A stretch of DNA of 64,000 nucleotides from Morella rubra (taxonomy: Eukaryota; Streptophyta; Magnoliopsida; Fagales; Myricaceae): NCBI GenBank assembly GCA_003952965.2, contig CM025853.1, forward strand, positions 27,324,031-27,388,030, in the 5' to 3' direction. Numbering within the stretch: the stretch's first letter is position 1; every line of letters begins with the position of its first letter. Shown piece by piece: positions 22,698 through 34,848 of this stretch. The position numbers and the translations under genes were made by a program. The notes under the pieces were generated by a model. The model ran no database searches. It was not told the DNA's origin and saw only the letters and a list, made by a program, of their open reading frames with translations.

Positions 22698-23895
22698 TGA
22701 AAGGGTCCTCAGTGATGACATGGGCCGTGATAGCATGTATGGGAGGATAGGTGCCAAGATGAGGCGGCATTGGCACCCATGGGCACCCTTGACACGCCCA
22801 CCGCGCGCGCAGCAAGAGCACCACAGCCATGCCATGGCATCAGCACGCGCGCGCAAGCACAGCGCCCTACAACCTGACAAGGCATGGCGCCTCAGCAACA
22901 CCCATGCCTGGCATGCCAGCCAGCCGGCCACAGACATGCTATGACAGCTCATGGCCTTGCCCATGGCCTAGCCATGACACGGTGCCACAACAAGTCCTTG
23001 GCCACCAGCCAAGCCAAGCAAGAACAGTGGGCCAACAGACAAAGGAGTACCATTACACAGGATGGCCACCACCAGTGGCGGAGCACCACCACCCCTACCG
23101 GTGCTAGGTGGGGAAAGGAAGAGGAAGGGCCACAGAGTCGAAGGAGCACCACCACCCATGGAGGTGCAAGCAGCGGCGGCGCCGCAGTGGACGGCGGCGA
23201 ACGACGGCAAGATCCATGAGGTATCTTAGGGATTAGTTTCCTTTCTTGTTGAGATTGAATAAATCATATCTTCTAGATTTAGGGATCCTTTCCTAAACTC
23301 TAGAAGATTCCTTTCCTTTGAGTTTATGTTGTACTAGGCATGTAATATCAAATCTACTTGATTAAAGGGACTGATTCCTAAATATCGGTGATTTAATTTA
23401 GATTTGATTTAATTGTGATTGTGATTTGATTCCATTAGGGTTTGTAAGCACCTAAGGATGTCTATATAAACACCTTAGGTGCGTTAGAGTTATTCATTCA
23501 GAATAGTAGAGTCTTGGAGAGCCTGAGTGCTTTTGGGGAGAGTTTTGGCCAAGCATAAGCATGTATATGCTAAGTAGGTGTCAGGCTAATAACCTTGTCA
23601 TTTGGAATTCATTCTAGGCTAATAACCTAGATTTGGGTACCCGTTCTTGGGCTAATTAACCCTTGATCGGGATTGTTCTTGTGTTCTTGTGGTTCTTGGG
23701 CTAATTAACCCTTAACCACATTCTTCGTTCTTCATAATAATAATATCTCAAGTGTTCTTTATTTGTGTGGTTAGATCCTATATTTCAGCTCGTATGTTGC
23801 CAAGAACGGTTTAGGAGGATCGATTGGGTGATCGCGTTCGAATCACTTGACGGGAGTTGGCATTGTTAAGATGGCCTAGACCGTGGTCCCTAACA
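22698..23895 (+). repeat. 3' LTR of the gag-protease retrotransposon
   Basis: A 1198-bp copy of the 5' LTR, about 50 bp longer because of small insertions (near 22868-22890 and near 23071-23090). It shares the TATA box, the GCCATGGCC-rich first part and the TAACA end, followed by the 5-bp duplication TCTTG at 23896-23900. Confidence 0.93.
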
Positions 23896-23908
23896 TCTTG
23901 GCTGGTGG

Positions 23909-24606
23909 CGCTTGCATGGAGGTTCGTCGCTAGAAGAAGGATTGAGGTGCCTCCGTTATATCTTCTCCGCCGAAGAAAGACGCCGCCGTTTGCATCGATC
24001 CTTGGTTTGGTCGCAAGAGGGGAGGGAAGATTCAATCCAACCTTGACTTCGTTGCAATTTTGCCTTTGCATGACCCCAAAATATCCATTTCTTTTACCAT
24101 CCAGAAGAGACTATCACGGGGGTAAAAGCGTGAAGGACGAAAGTGGGAGGCTTTTGGCTGAGTCACATATCACTGTCATTAAGAAAGTTAAAGATCACAT
24201 AATTGTAATGGTAGGATGCTTAGCACAAGATCAAGAAACTGTGCAAGATCATTCAAAAACTAGTACGAACATAGATTTTACCGTCTACGAGTTGGATTCC
24301 TACGCAGGAGCGGTGTAAATTTAAAAAATACCGAGCCAGTCCATGTAGCCATCACTTGAATATTGCATAGATAAAACACCTCAGAACACAGTTACACAAG
24401 ATATGGGCGATCAGGTTTACAGTTGCAAACAGGTTGAATATGCAATTACAAGAACTAGGTATACCGGGAGGATCTTGATATATGTCACAGACTCACAAAC
24501 TCTTCCAATTCAATTCATATAAAAACCTTGAATACATATATGTTTTCCAATAATATACCGCTCGGGATCTTGAATTGTCGAGACAGCTTTAAACAATTGG
24601 TAAAAC
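23909..24606. other. Right flank of the nested insertion and 3' flank of the UBC34-like gene
   Basis: The 462-base open frame at 23857-24318 starts inside the LTR, crosses the insertion boundary and shows no family resemblance, so I do not call it a gene. The sequence from 23909 is the continuation of the pre-insertion site ending at 17433. About 24330-24606 is likely 3' UTR of the minus-strand UBC34-like gene. Confidence 0.45.
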
Positions 24607-26936
24607 CTAAGACCCATCGGTGAATAGAGCCCCGTGTCCAGTAGATTTCAGGAACTTTTTCAGCAAAAGAACAACAATTGCTATGGAAAGTCCAACAGCG
24701 GCCCACGTAAACAAGCGATCATCAGCTGCTTTAGGAACCCTTGCTTCTGGCTTTTGCTGCACCTGATCGCTTGAGCCATTATAAGGAGCCTCCCTTGGTG
24801 CTCTAACTTCCGCAGAGCTGGAATGAACATTTGCTGGGACCTCCTGTTCTTCTTCAACAATTATGTCACCTTCTGGTGGATTTTGGAGCTCCTCACTACT
24901 GTTTATAGCCCCGGAGTTGTGCAAACTCGCCTGCACTTCACTCTCACTCTTTGTATGATGCTCTTCGGCACCCTCTGAGGAGCTGACTTGGGGAACAGGG
25001 GGTGCCTTGCTTAGAATATACTCATGAATCTGTGGCCTTTTGTCATTAGAACAGGGATTGACAACAATGGAAAAACTTGTGAACTGGCAAGAGAACTTAT
25101 GCACTACTATACCTCATCAATTAGCTTTTGACGTTCAGAAGTCCCAAATTTTGGGGATGCTTCACGGGATTTTATGGCTAGGGTGCGCCTCTCTTCCTTC
25201 TTGTAGTCCAGTGAGCCCAGCGCACCATTGGGGTTGGTGGGCAAAAATGCAATAAGTGCAACTAATGCGGTTCGTACTGCCACCATTAACATACATTAGC
25301 CAGGTAAGAAACATTGCAAGGACAGGCAATTTTAAAGGTCAAAAAACCCATCATTTGTCATTGTCAGCTGATGGGTATCTTTTGCTATGTGAATCTCATT
25401 CTCCATTAATCCAAGTAAAGATGGGTCAAAAAATGATAAAATGCACCTTTCACTATGCGTAGCTAGTTGAATCCCAATTAAGCACCACAAAACATGAATC
25501 AAACAGGCAAACCGCAACAAATAGGTGTTGACCACATTTAGACAAATATACCATACCATAGCCACATAGCCTAGTTTACTCCCATAAACGAGTCAACAAT
25601 TATATGAACATGAAGGAATAGAAATAAGAAGACCAAGACAAACAATTTATACAGCTCTATCCCATGCAACTAAGACAACATCAATGAGATCAACATATAA
25701 CCTTCATAGAAAACAGCACACCATAGTGAAAGGGTCATGAAATAAGAAATACAACTTCAATGACATGCCAACTGCCATGCTACGAGCTGGTATCAACACC
25801 GAAGCAGACAAATCTCAGGCCAGAAGATTGGGCTGGGCGAACACAGAAAAGCTAAACAAAAGCAATAGTACTACCAAAGGCAAAAATCGAAGGTACTCTC
25901 AAAGGAAGAAGAAAAGTAACGGAAGGAAGGCATTGGCTGAAGCCACTGAGCATGTTCATAGTGCGTGGATGATCACATACAGAAGCCAATATATAGCCAC
26001 CTAATGAGTCTCCAAATCTCACTCTAAATATCCGGACATAGTTCAGCACAAATATTAGAAATGCAGATAGAAGAACGATCTTTACCACTCCACGATGGCT
26101 GCCAGTGCTCAGGATGATGATTCGATATACTTAAGCAAATTTTGGTTTGGGTTTCAAAACGACCATTCGGCTGAAAGAACAGCAGCAAAACTTATTACCA
26201 CCCATAATTCCATGTTAAGATGAATAAGCATTTCAGATGAAGACCAAAAATCTTACTGTCAACAGCATAAACGAAGGTGGCTTGAACGGGTACTCTGCAG
26301 GCAACTGGATCCGTCCATGATAGATTCCACCCTCAAATTCCGTATCCTGGGGTCCCCTGATTGCAAATTGCCATTCGAATATGTTCTCCTGCAAACCAAG
26401 ATCAAGAGCTCGGTCACGCTTCTAATAACACACCATACACACCCGAAACTAAAAGAAATTGTAAGGAATACCAAATAATTCCACAATTCTACCAACTTCT
26501 TTGGGGTTTCTTAGCGGGGGTTGGTTTGGGCAAGAGAGATCTCTTGTAAGCTATCTAGGGTCTCGTTATTTTCCTTTTTTGATATTCTTTTCATCGTATG
26601 CTTCGGTATATTGGATTTCCAATTCTCTGATTTCAGCTAGTCGTATAAACCTCACAAACAAAAAGGACAAAAGTCCGTTCCCAATTCCAGCACAGATCCA
26701 ATAAAGGAACTACATAATCAAGCTAGTTCGATTCCTATTCCCCAGAATCCACAAATTAATAATCCCAATTAGACGAATTAAAGGAAAGAAAAGAAAAGAA
26801 AATCATCGAAACTGTAAAGCGAAACCTCGAGGGGTAGGCTCATGAAATCATCGGAAGGATTAGATTGCATCTCTTTGAGCTCCTGTAGAATCCGCTTCAC
26901 CGCCGGGTTCTTCCGGTTGTACCTGTCCTCCGCCAT
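24607..26936 (-). CDS. UBC34: ER tail-anchored ubiquitin-conjugating enzyme E2 (UBC32/33/34 type)
   Basis: Five minus-strand exons, 26936-26826, 26388-26257, 26170-26086, 25276-25113 and 25029-24607, join in phase to 304 residues. The start MAEDRYNRKNPAVKRILQE and the UBC core match the UBC6/UBE2J family. The active-site Cys is about residue 93 in TKICLSISNHHPEHW, and the usual HPN is replaced by the J-type PNGRF pattern. A variable acidic linker precedes a membrane helix at about 270-289 (LFTWAAVGLSIAIVVLLLKK) with a short lumenal tail. Such E2s act at the ER membrane in protein quality control (ERAD) with HRD-type or DOA10-type ligases. The UBC33/34 subgroup is preferred over UBC32 by the linker and tail, but paralogue identity is not certain. 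Confidence 0.93.
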
Positions 26937-27932
26937 CCGATCTGATCCGACGCAACTCCACCTGCCCCTGTCCGAATAAACCGTACACACACGACGTTAT
27001 ATGTGTATATGTATGTAAGTATCACGGAGGACTCGCAGATGCAAGAGAGTGGGATGGTAGTGCTAATGTTAGGCGACACAAGGTCAAATGGTCAATGACG
27101 ACGTTGGCTGTGGAGCTGACGCGTCATCTCCAGAGAGTTTATCATACGTGTCGATCATTTATTGGACTCACCGAATAGATTTAAAGAAAATGAAACCAAT
27201 TTGAAATCATTGGCCCAGTTTCGAAGTCCAACAAATGGGTTGCTTCAAATCTTTTATTGCACAGGAGCACTGATTAATATTTGTTTCACATGTAAACAAA
27301 TTTTATTTTCGTGATAAAATTTTGAAGTTTGACTTTTATGATATTTTTGAAAAGTTGATAAAAAAAATTTGAAGGTGATTTAGTATGAAATCAAGTCTTA
27401 TTATAGTTTGTGAAAAAGTATACACTGGATTTAGTTGATGTGATATTTTGTTATTAATTTTATTAAAATTATTGGAAAAAGTATAGAATAATGAGTTGAT
27501 AGATATTTTGAAAATTAGAGAAGAAAAAATTTTGTTATTTGATTAAGAAAGTTTCACAATTTAAATAATTCTCTAAAATAAAAATGATAATCTTTTTAAT
27601 TTGATGTCTGAATTGGTTGGTTTAATTTAAAGAGAGAAAAACACCAACATATTTACTTATAATGTATACATATGAAATTGAAATGTTAAGAAATGGACAA
27701 TAGGATCATTCTAATTCATACAAGAGAGAGAATATATATATGGACCATTCTGGTCTGGTTTTGATATTCAAATATTAGTTCGTTCTAACATTTCTATCTA
27801 TTTCTAATTTGTTGGCTGAACTTCTAACTAGTCGAGAGACAAGAGAGAAAAAGTTGCAACATTTAATATTATCCTTTTTGGACATGGTGGTTATAATGCA
27901 CTGTGTTTGTGTCCAAAACTTTATTTCTATTT
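26937..27932. other. Promoter of the UBC34-like gene, then AT-rich spacer
   Basis: About 26937-27180 holds the 5' UTR and promoter of the minus-strand E2 gene. From 27230 the DNA is very AT-rich. A segment at about 27588-27645 (TTTAATTTGATGTCTGAATTGG) looks like one arm of the foldback MITE family also seen at 37494 and 43211. No coding sequence was recognised. Confidence 0.45.
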
Positions 27933-27941
27933 TAAATTTTA

Positions 27942-30373
<2,432 letters not shown>

Positions 30374-30382
30374 TAAATTTTA

Positions 30383-30762
30383 ATATAATAAAATAATTAT
30401 AAAATAATCTTTATAAAATATAAAAAATTAATTCAAATTCAAATTACTCTATCATCTCTTCCAACTTCTCTTTTTCATTCATTTTAATATTTTTTTCTAA
30501 ATTATAATAACGTTTTACAACTTTGAGGCAGAGAGGGAACGATACAGAGAACAAAGAGACAGAGGGAAGAAGCCGCTTACACGTGTCACCTAAATGCGAG
30601 ATGTGACGAAGGGTGTTCTGTCGAATGATTGCCAAGTGCACGGATCGGAGGATAAAAGCCTGCTCAACTCGAGGACTTTGGATGAAGCAGACCGAACAAT
30701 CAATCTCGGATCCTTTGCGACTCGACTTTGGGGAACTGTCGTACAGCTCTAGAAGGAGGAAA
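30383..30762. other. Spacer and promoter of the TENA_E gene
   Basis: AT-rich immediately after the MULE, then about 250 bp of leader. The MULE edge is only about 380 bp from the TENA_E start codon, so it sits in or beside that promoter. Confidence 0.5.
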
Positions 30763-33443
30763 ATGGAGGGGAAGCCGAAGGAAGAAGGGGAGAAGAGCGG
30801 GATAATCGACACGTGGTTGAGGAAGCACCGTCTGGTTTACACCGGGGCTACCAGGCACCCTTTCGTCCTTAGCATTCGAGATGGGACCGTCGATCTCTCT
30901 GCCTACAAAAGATGGCTGGTACTTAAATTCCCTTTCTCCTTCTTGTTTTTCCCTCTGTTTCACATTTGGTTGGCCATGGCCCATGATTAATAAAAAAAAG
31001 TGCTAGTTGTATTTCCGCTTTCAATATTGGAACTGCTATCTCAAACTGCGGTTTAGTATCTCGAAGGACTTAACCACACAGTCACCGTGTCACATGTGTA
31101 TAATCTATTGAAATTGTCTCGCAATATTCGCTAATCGGAAATTTGCGAAGCCTGTTCTGCGATGGATGTTGATCTTAACCTGAGTTGGAGTTAGTGCACT
31201 CTGGTTAGTCTTATTGTTTTGTTTAGGTACTTTGTTGTAATGGGTTCATGATCAGTTAGTGCTAGAGGCTGAGTTTCATTGTTGTTCATGCAGGGACAGG
31301 ATTATGTGTTTGTTAGAGCGTTTGTCCCGTTTTTAGCAAGTGTGTTGATGAAAGCCTGGAAGGAGTCGGATGATAGTTTGGACATGGACATCATATTAAG
31401 CGGTATGGCTTCTCTGAATGATGAGATTGCGTGGTTCAAGAGTGAAGCCTCCAAGTGGGATGTTCAACTGTCTGACATTGTACCTCAGAAAGCAAATGAA
31501 GACTATTGCCGGTATCATATACTGCAATACTATTACGTACGACTGTTCTGTACTTTGCCTGTTGGTTGGAGTTCCTTATTGTTTTAATCTAACGAGTGGT
31601 TGTTCCAAATTTCTGCCTTATATAGCATCTCCTGCCCTGATTGTTACATCGGGCGTGAGTCTTTCTGATTGCATACGGTGAAGGTGATCCTCCTAGTTAA
31701 GATCCGTCATGTTATGTTGGAGTTTTATTTGTGATTGAATTCCATACAGATAGTATAGTAACAAAAGAGAAACGAGTTGTTCATACCACTTTTACATAGG
31801 CTTAGCAGATCTTGGTATTCCTACGTGTTATCTCATACCTTAGTTGGGGAGTTCTCGGTATTTTATCTCTCCATCTTGTTAGATGAAGATGTCGCCATAG
31901 TTCAGATCACGTGTGGTACGAATTCGACATTTCTTTGAGTTTCCAACCACTATATTTGAGTGCATTACTTTGAACAAATGTGGAGATAATCGTAGAAGAG
32001 GCTGGTTGGACGGGATTTCTGGAGAAAGGAACAATTAATAGGACTTTGAAGGCTGGTCTTGTTTACACTTTATGGAGAAAGCGCAATATCATGGTGCATG
32101 GGGTCCATCTAGGAGGCTGGTTCATGTCTAGGAGGAAGCTAGGTTCTTGGTTAGAACAAAGCTTAATCAGTTGGAAAATGTGAAGGCTGATGCGCAAGGC
32201 TGATGCGCGCAGTAAAAGAGAGTTGCTCCAAAGTGGGGTTTGTCGGAGCTTATTTTTGCAGGAGCCACCTCTAGCGCTAGCTAGCTTGTTTATTTTCATG
32301 ATTCAGTTGGGTTGTACTGTCTTGGTCTTGTGTATTGATCCTGGTTAGTGTGCTTTATGCCAGGGTATCTTTGAACGCCAAACTATCCTGGTTGGTCTTG
32401 TGTTTCATGTGTATTGGTCTTCTGTACTGCTACTGGCCAGGGGTGTCTTGGGGCACTGCCCGTGTGCCTTTGTGATATAATATCAATACAGACTAGCTAA
32501 CTTAACCAAAAAAGAAAAGGCCGTTGAAGAATACAGTATAGGAAACTAGCTTGGCATCCTTTTAAGTTCTGCTGCTGCTGAATCCCATATAACAATTATG
32601 ATGTGGAATGTTTACGTGGTTCGCGTGTCCTCGCAGATTCTTGGAGAGTTTGATGAGTCCAGATACTGAATATACTACAGCTAGCACAGTCTTTTGTTGC
32701 AGCTTATTTTTGCAGGAGCCACCTCTAGTGCTAGCTAGCATGTTTATTTTCATGATTCAGTTGGGTTGTACTGTCTTGGTCTTGTGTATTGATCCTGGTT
32801 GGTGTGCCTTATCCCAGCGTGTCTTTGGATGCCAAACTATCCTGGTTGGTCTTGTGTTTTTGTTGTGTATTGGTCTTCAGTACTGCTCCTGGTTAACATC
32901 TTGCCAGGGGTGTCTGAGGGCACTGCCCGCATGCCTTTGTGATTATATCAATACAGACTAGCTAACTTACCCAAAAAAGAAAAAGGCCATTGAAGAATAC
33001 AGTATAGGAAACTAGCTTGGCATCCTTTTAAGTTCTGCTGCTGAATCCCATATAACAGCTTAATAAAAAATCCCATATAACAATTATGATGTGGAATGTT
33101 GACATGGTTTGCGTGTCCTCACAGATTTTTGGAGAGTTTGATGAGTCCAGATACTGAATATACTACAGCTATCACAGCCTTTTGGGCCATTGAAGCCGTT
33201 TATCAAGCGAGCTTTGCCCTCTGCCTGGAGGATGGCTCCAAGACTCCAGAAGAACTAAGGGAGACTTGCCAAAGATGGGGCAATGACGGCTTCCATCAGT
33301 ATTGCAATTCTCTCCAGAACATTGCTGATCAGCGTCTTGCAAAAGCATCCGATGATGTTCTCACAAAAGCTGAAGTAGCAGTACTACGTGTCTTGGAACT
33401 TGAAGTTGAGTTTTGGAACATGAGCCGTGGGCAGACTTTATAG
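30763..33443 (+). CDS. TENA_E: TENA_E-type thiamin-salvage aminohydrolase (TENA/THI-4 family)
   Basis: Three exons, 30763-30918, 31294-31511 and 33125-33443, join in phase to 230 residues. Conserved family blocks are [64 protein letters not shown] and [12 protein letters not shown]. This matches the plant TENA_E group (Arabidopsis At3g16990; soybean PM36-like), which lacks the bacterial TenA catalytic Cys and hydrolyses aminopyrimidine breakdown products to HMP for thiamin salvage in the cytosol. The start is the Met of MEGKPKEEG, chosen by homology and the good AAAATGG context; an upstream in-frame Met at 30613 would give an unlikely leader. Intron 2 (1.6 kb) contains LINE sequence and a duplicated piece of exon 3. 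Confidence 0.94.
31980..32515 (+). mobile_element. 5'-truncated LINE remnant in TENA_E intron 2
   Basis: The plus-strand frame near 31980-32180 reads [18 protein letters not shown], resembling the C-terminal region of plant L1 ORF2 (usual form A..VY.IWRERN). A noncoding 3' end follows, finishing in an A-rich tail near 32505-32518. No target-site duplication was found, perhaps because later duplication disturbed the right side. Confidence 0.6.
32247..33188 (+). repeat. 454-bp tandem duplication spanning intron 2 and the start of exon 3 of TENA_E
   Basis: The segment from 32247 to 32700 is repeated from 32701 to about 33188. Both copies run from AGCTTATTTTTGCAGGAGCC through the LINE tail to the splice acceptor and first 64 bases of exon 3. 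In the left copy the acceptor (TCGCAG) and pseudo-exon start at 32637; in the right copy the real acceptor is at 33124. Substitutions and small indels show the duplication is not new. Confidence 0.92.
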
Positions 33444-33964
33444 ATCAGCCTCAGCTTCAGAGTCCTCAACTGATACGATACGGAGTGAGCACATTGTTGT
33501 TGTTTTCTGTAGAACCTGTTTTGTTTTTCTCTCTTCTTGCGCTTCCGTACAATCTACATAACTCGTGAGAATGGCTTTACAAATCTGGCCCTGCACGACT
33601 AGCAGTGTAGGTTAAACGACGTGATCGGTTTGCATTCTTTCAGGGAGTAGCCTGCCGTTTTCAACTTTTCATCGGCCATGTCCCATTGTCCCTCCTTCTG
33701 CTTCTTCGTCCGCAGATTCCGCGTTGGACAGCACTTTTTTTCCCGCTTCCTCCTTTCCACTGATGCCTATGTTGCATTGGCTTCGAGAGAGAGACCAATT
33801 TGGATGTACACGGCTATTTATAATAACGGATCCCATTTAATTTAAATTTATTTCCAAATTAAGAATAAGTTTTTCCAGAAGAGTAAATGCTCTGGATTCT
33901 GTGCTTCCTCATGTTAAGAGATAATTTACAAATACCTTTTGAGAGCGCCTAAACAGTTAACAAT
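33444..33964. other. 3' flank of TENA_E and 5' flank of tRNA-His
   Basis: Presumed 3' UTR, then spacer. No other gene was seen. Confidence 0.5.
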
Positions 33965-34036
33965 GTGGCTGTAGTTTAGTGGTAAGAATTCCACGTTGTG
34001 GCCGTGGAGACCTGGGCTCGAATCCCAGCAGCCACA
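33965..34036 (+). tRNA. trnH-GUG: tRNA-His (GUG anticodon)
   Basis: A 72-base cloverleaf. The acceptor stem is GTGGCTG paired with CAGCCAC, with discriminator A. The D arm contains TAGTTTAGTGG, the anticodon loop holds GTG within CGTTGTGGCCG, and the T arm has GGGCTCGAATCCC (internal box B). CCA is not encoded and there is no intron, as usual for a nuclear tRNA. CAA just upstream (33961-33963) fits plant Pol III initiation, and a T-run near 34052-34056 can terminate transcription. Confidence 0.96.
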
Positions 34037-34197
34037 GTTTGTTGTGTTTTCTTTTTGTAACTTTTGTCCCCTTGATCTGCATGTTCTGGGGGGTGCAAGA
34101 GGCAGTAGAGCTAGCGGCGTGCTATATAACCTCTAAGCTTAAGTGCCCGATGGCACCAGAAAAAGGAAACTTCAGAAGGCTATATGCCCCAAATGAC

Positions 34198-34286
34198 CAG
34201 TGGCGGATGCCGGGGGGGGGGGGGGGGGGGGGGGGGGGCACGCAGCCGCCCCCAATTGGACAGGCAAAAAAAAAAAAAATTTAGAC

Positions 34287-34329
<43 letters not shown>

Positions 34330-34384
34330 AAATTTTATCTTAAGAGCCCGCCTCCCTTCACGTTAGTTTCTGCATCTGCCACTG
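34198..34384. mobile_element. Small hAT-like MITE with a long G-run
   Basis: A 187-bp element beginning CAGTGGCGGATGC and ending GCATCTGCCACTG, a 13-bp inverted repeat with one mismatch. Flanks share CAAATGAC (left) and CAAATCAC (right, offset by two C). CAGTGGCGGA ends are common in plant hAT elements. The interior has a G homopolymer (about 34211-34238) and T and A runs, which are error-prone in sequencing. Noncoding. Confidence 0.75.
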
Positions 34385-34805
34385 CCCAAATCACAACCCC
34401 CCTCCTTTAAAGGGACTAGTGGCGATTCGTGGCGAATAACACAAAGGAAAATGATATTTCAAGTAGATAAATACTGATTGGCTGCAGGGAAAACCAAAGG
34501 TAGAAGATTTTTTATTCATCAAACGGGAGAAAAAAAAAGAAAGAAAAGAAAAGAAAATCAAACACTGGATCCTCTTATTCACGTTAGTTCCTGCATCCGC
34601 CACTGCCCAAATCACAACCCCCCTCCTTTAAAGGGACTAGTGCGATTCGTGGCGAATAACACAAAGGAAAATGATATTTCAAGTAGATAAATACTGATTG
34701 GCTGCAGGGAAAACCAAAGGTAGAAGATTTTTTATTCATCAAACGGGAGAAAAAAAAGAAAAAAAGAAAGAAAAGAAAAAAAATCAAACACTGGATCCTC
34801 TTATT
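34359..34805 (-). repeat. Tandem duplication (period 221 bp) next to the glucanase 3' end
   Basis: Copy one is 34359-34579; copy two is 34580-34805. Each starts CACGTTAGTT and contains the right terminus of the hAT-like MITE, AAAGGGACTAGTG, GATTGGCTGCAGGG and a purine-rich AAAGAAAAG tract, ending GGATCCTCTTATT. Copy two lies within about 45 bp of the glucanase stop codon and is probably in its 3' UTR. Confidence 0.9.
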
Positions 34806-34848
34806 AGATGAGCCAACACAAAAAGAGAGGACTCCTATGTTTACAATC

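Larger units (their letters stand above)
19351..23895 (+). mobile_element. Nonautonomous LTR retrotransposon with gag-protease only
   Basis: Two direct LTRs (19351-20497 and 22698-23895) begin TGAAA and end TAACA, with 5-bp flanks TCCTG and TCTTG (one mismatch). A candidate primer-binding site starts just after the 5' LTR (TTGGTGCTTTCATTG). A purine tract (AAAGGAAGGGGGA) immediately precedes the 3' LTR. The 2.2-kb interior carries a broken gag and a retropepsin-like protease region but no reverse transcriptase, RNase H or integrase. The gag type points to Ty3/Gypsy. The layout resembles the TR-GAG class, which depends on enzymes supplied by other elements. LTR differences and the flank mismatch show it is not recent. 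Confidence 0.92.
17442..23900 (-). mobile_element. Decayed hAT transposon, split by an LTR retrotransposon
   Basis: The left end is CAGAGGCTA (17442). The right end is TAGCTCCTG (19342-19350), its near-inverse. The 8-bp sequence GCTGGTGG stands immediately left (17434-17441) and, exactly repeated, at 23901-23908, just beyond the LTR element and its own 5-bp duplication. So the hAT inserted first with the 8-bp duplication typical of the superfamily, and the LTR element later landed on its terminal five bases. A hAT transposase C-terminal remnant on the minus strand (17560-18016) supports this. Without the LTR insertion the hAT is about 1.9 kb. Confidence 0.85.

Noticed and set aside
23857..24318. 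A 153-codon open frame on the plus strand
   Set aside because: It begins inside the 3' LTR and crosses the LTR and hAT duplication junctions, and no part resembles a known family. It is a chance frame made by the insertion.
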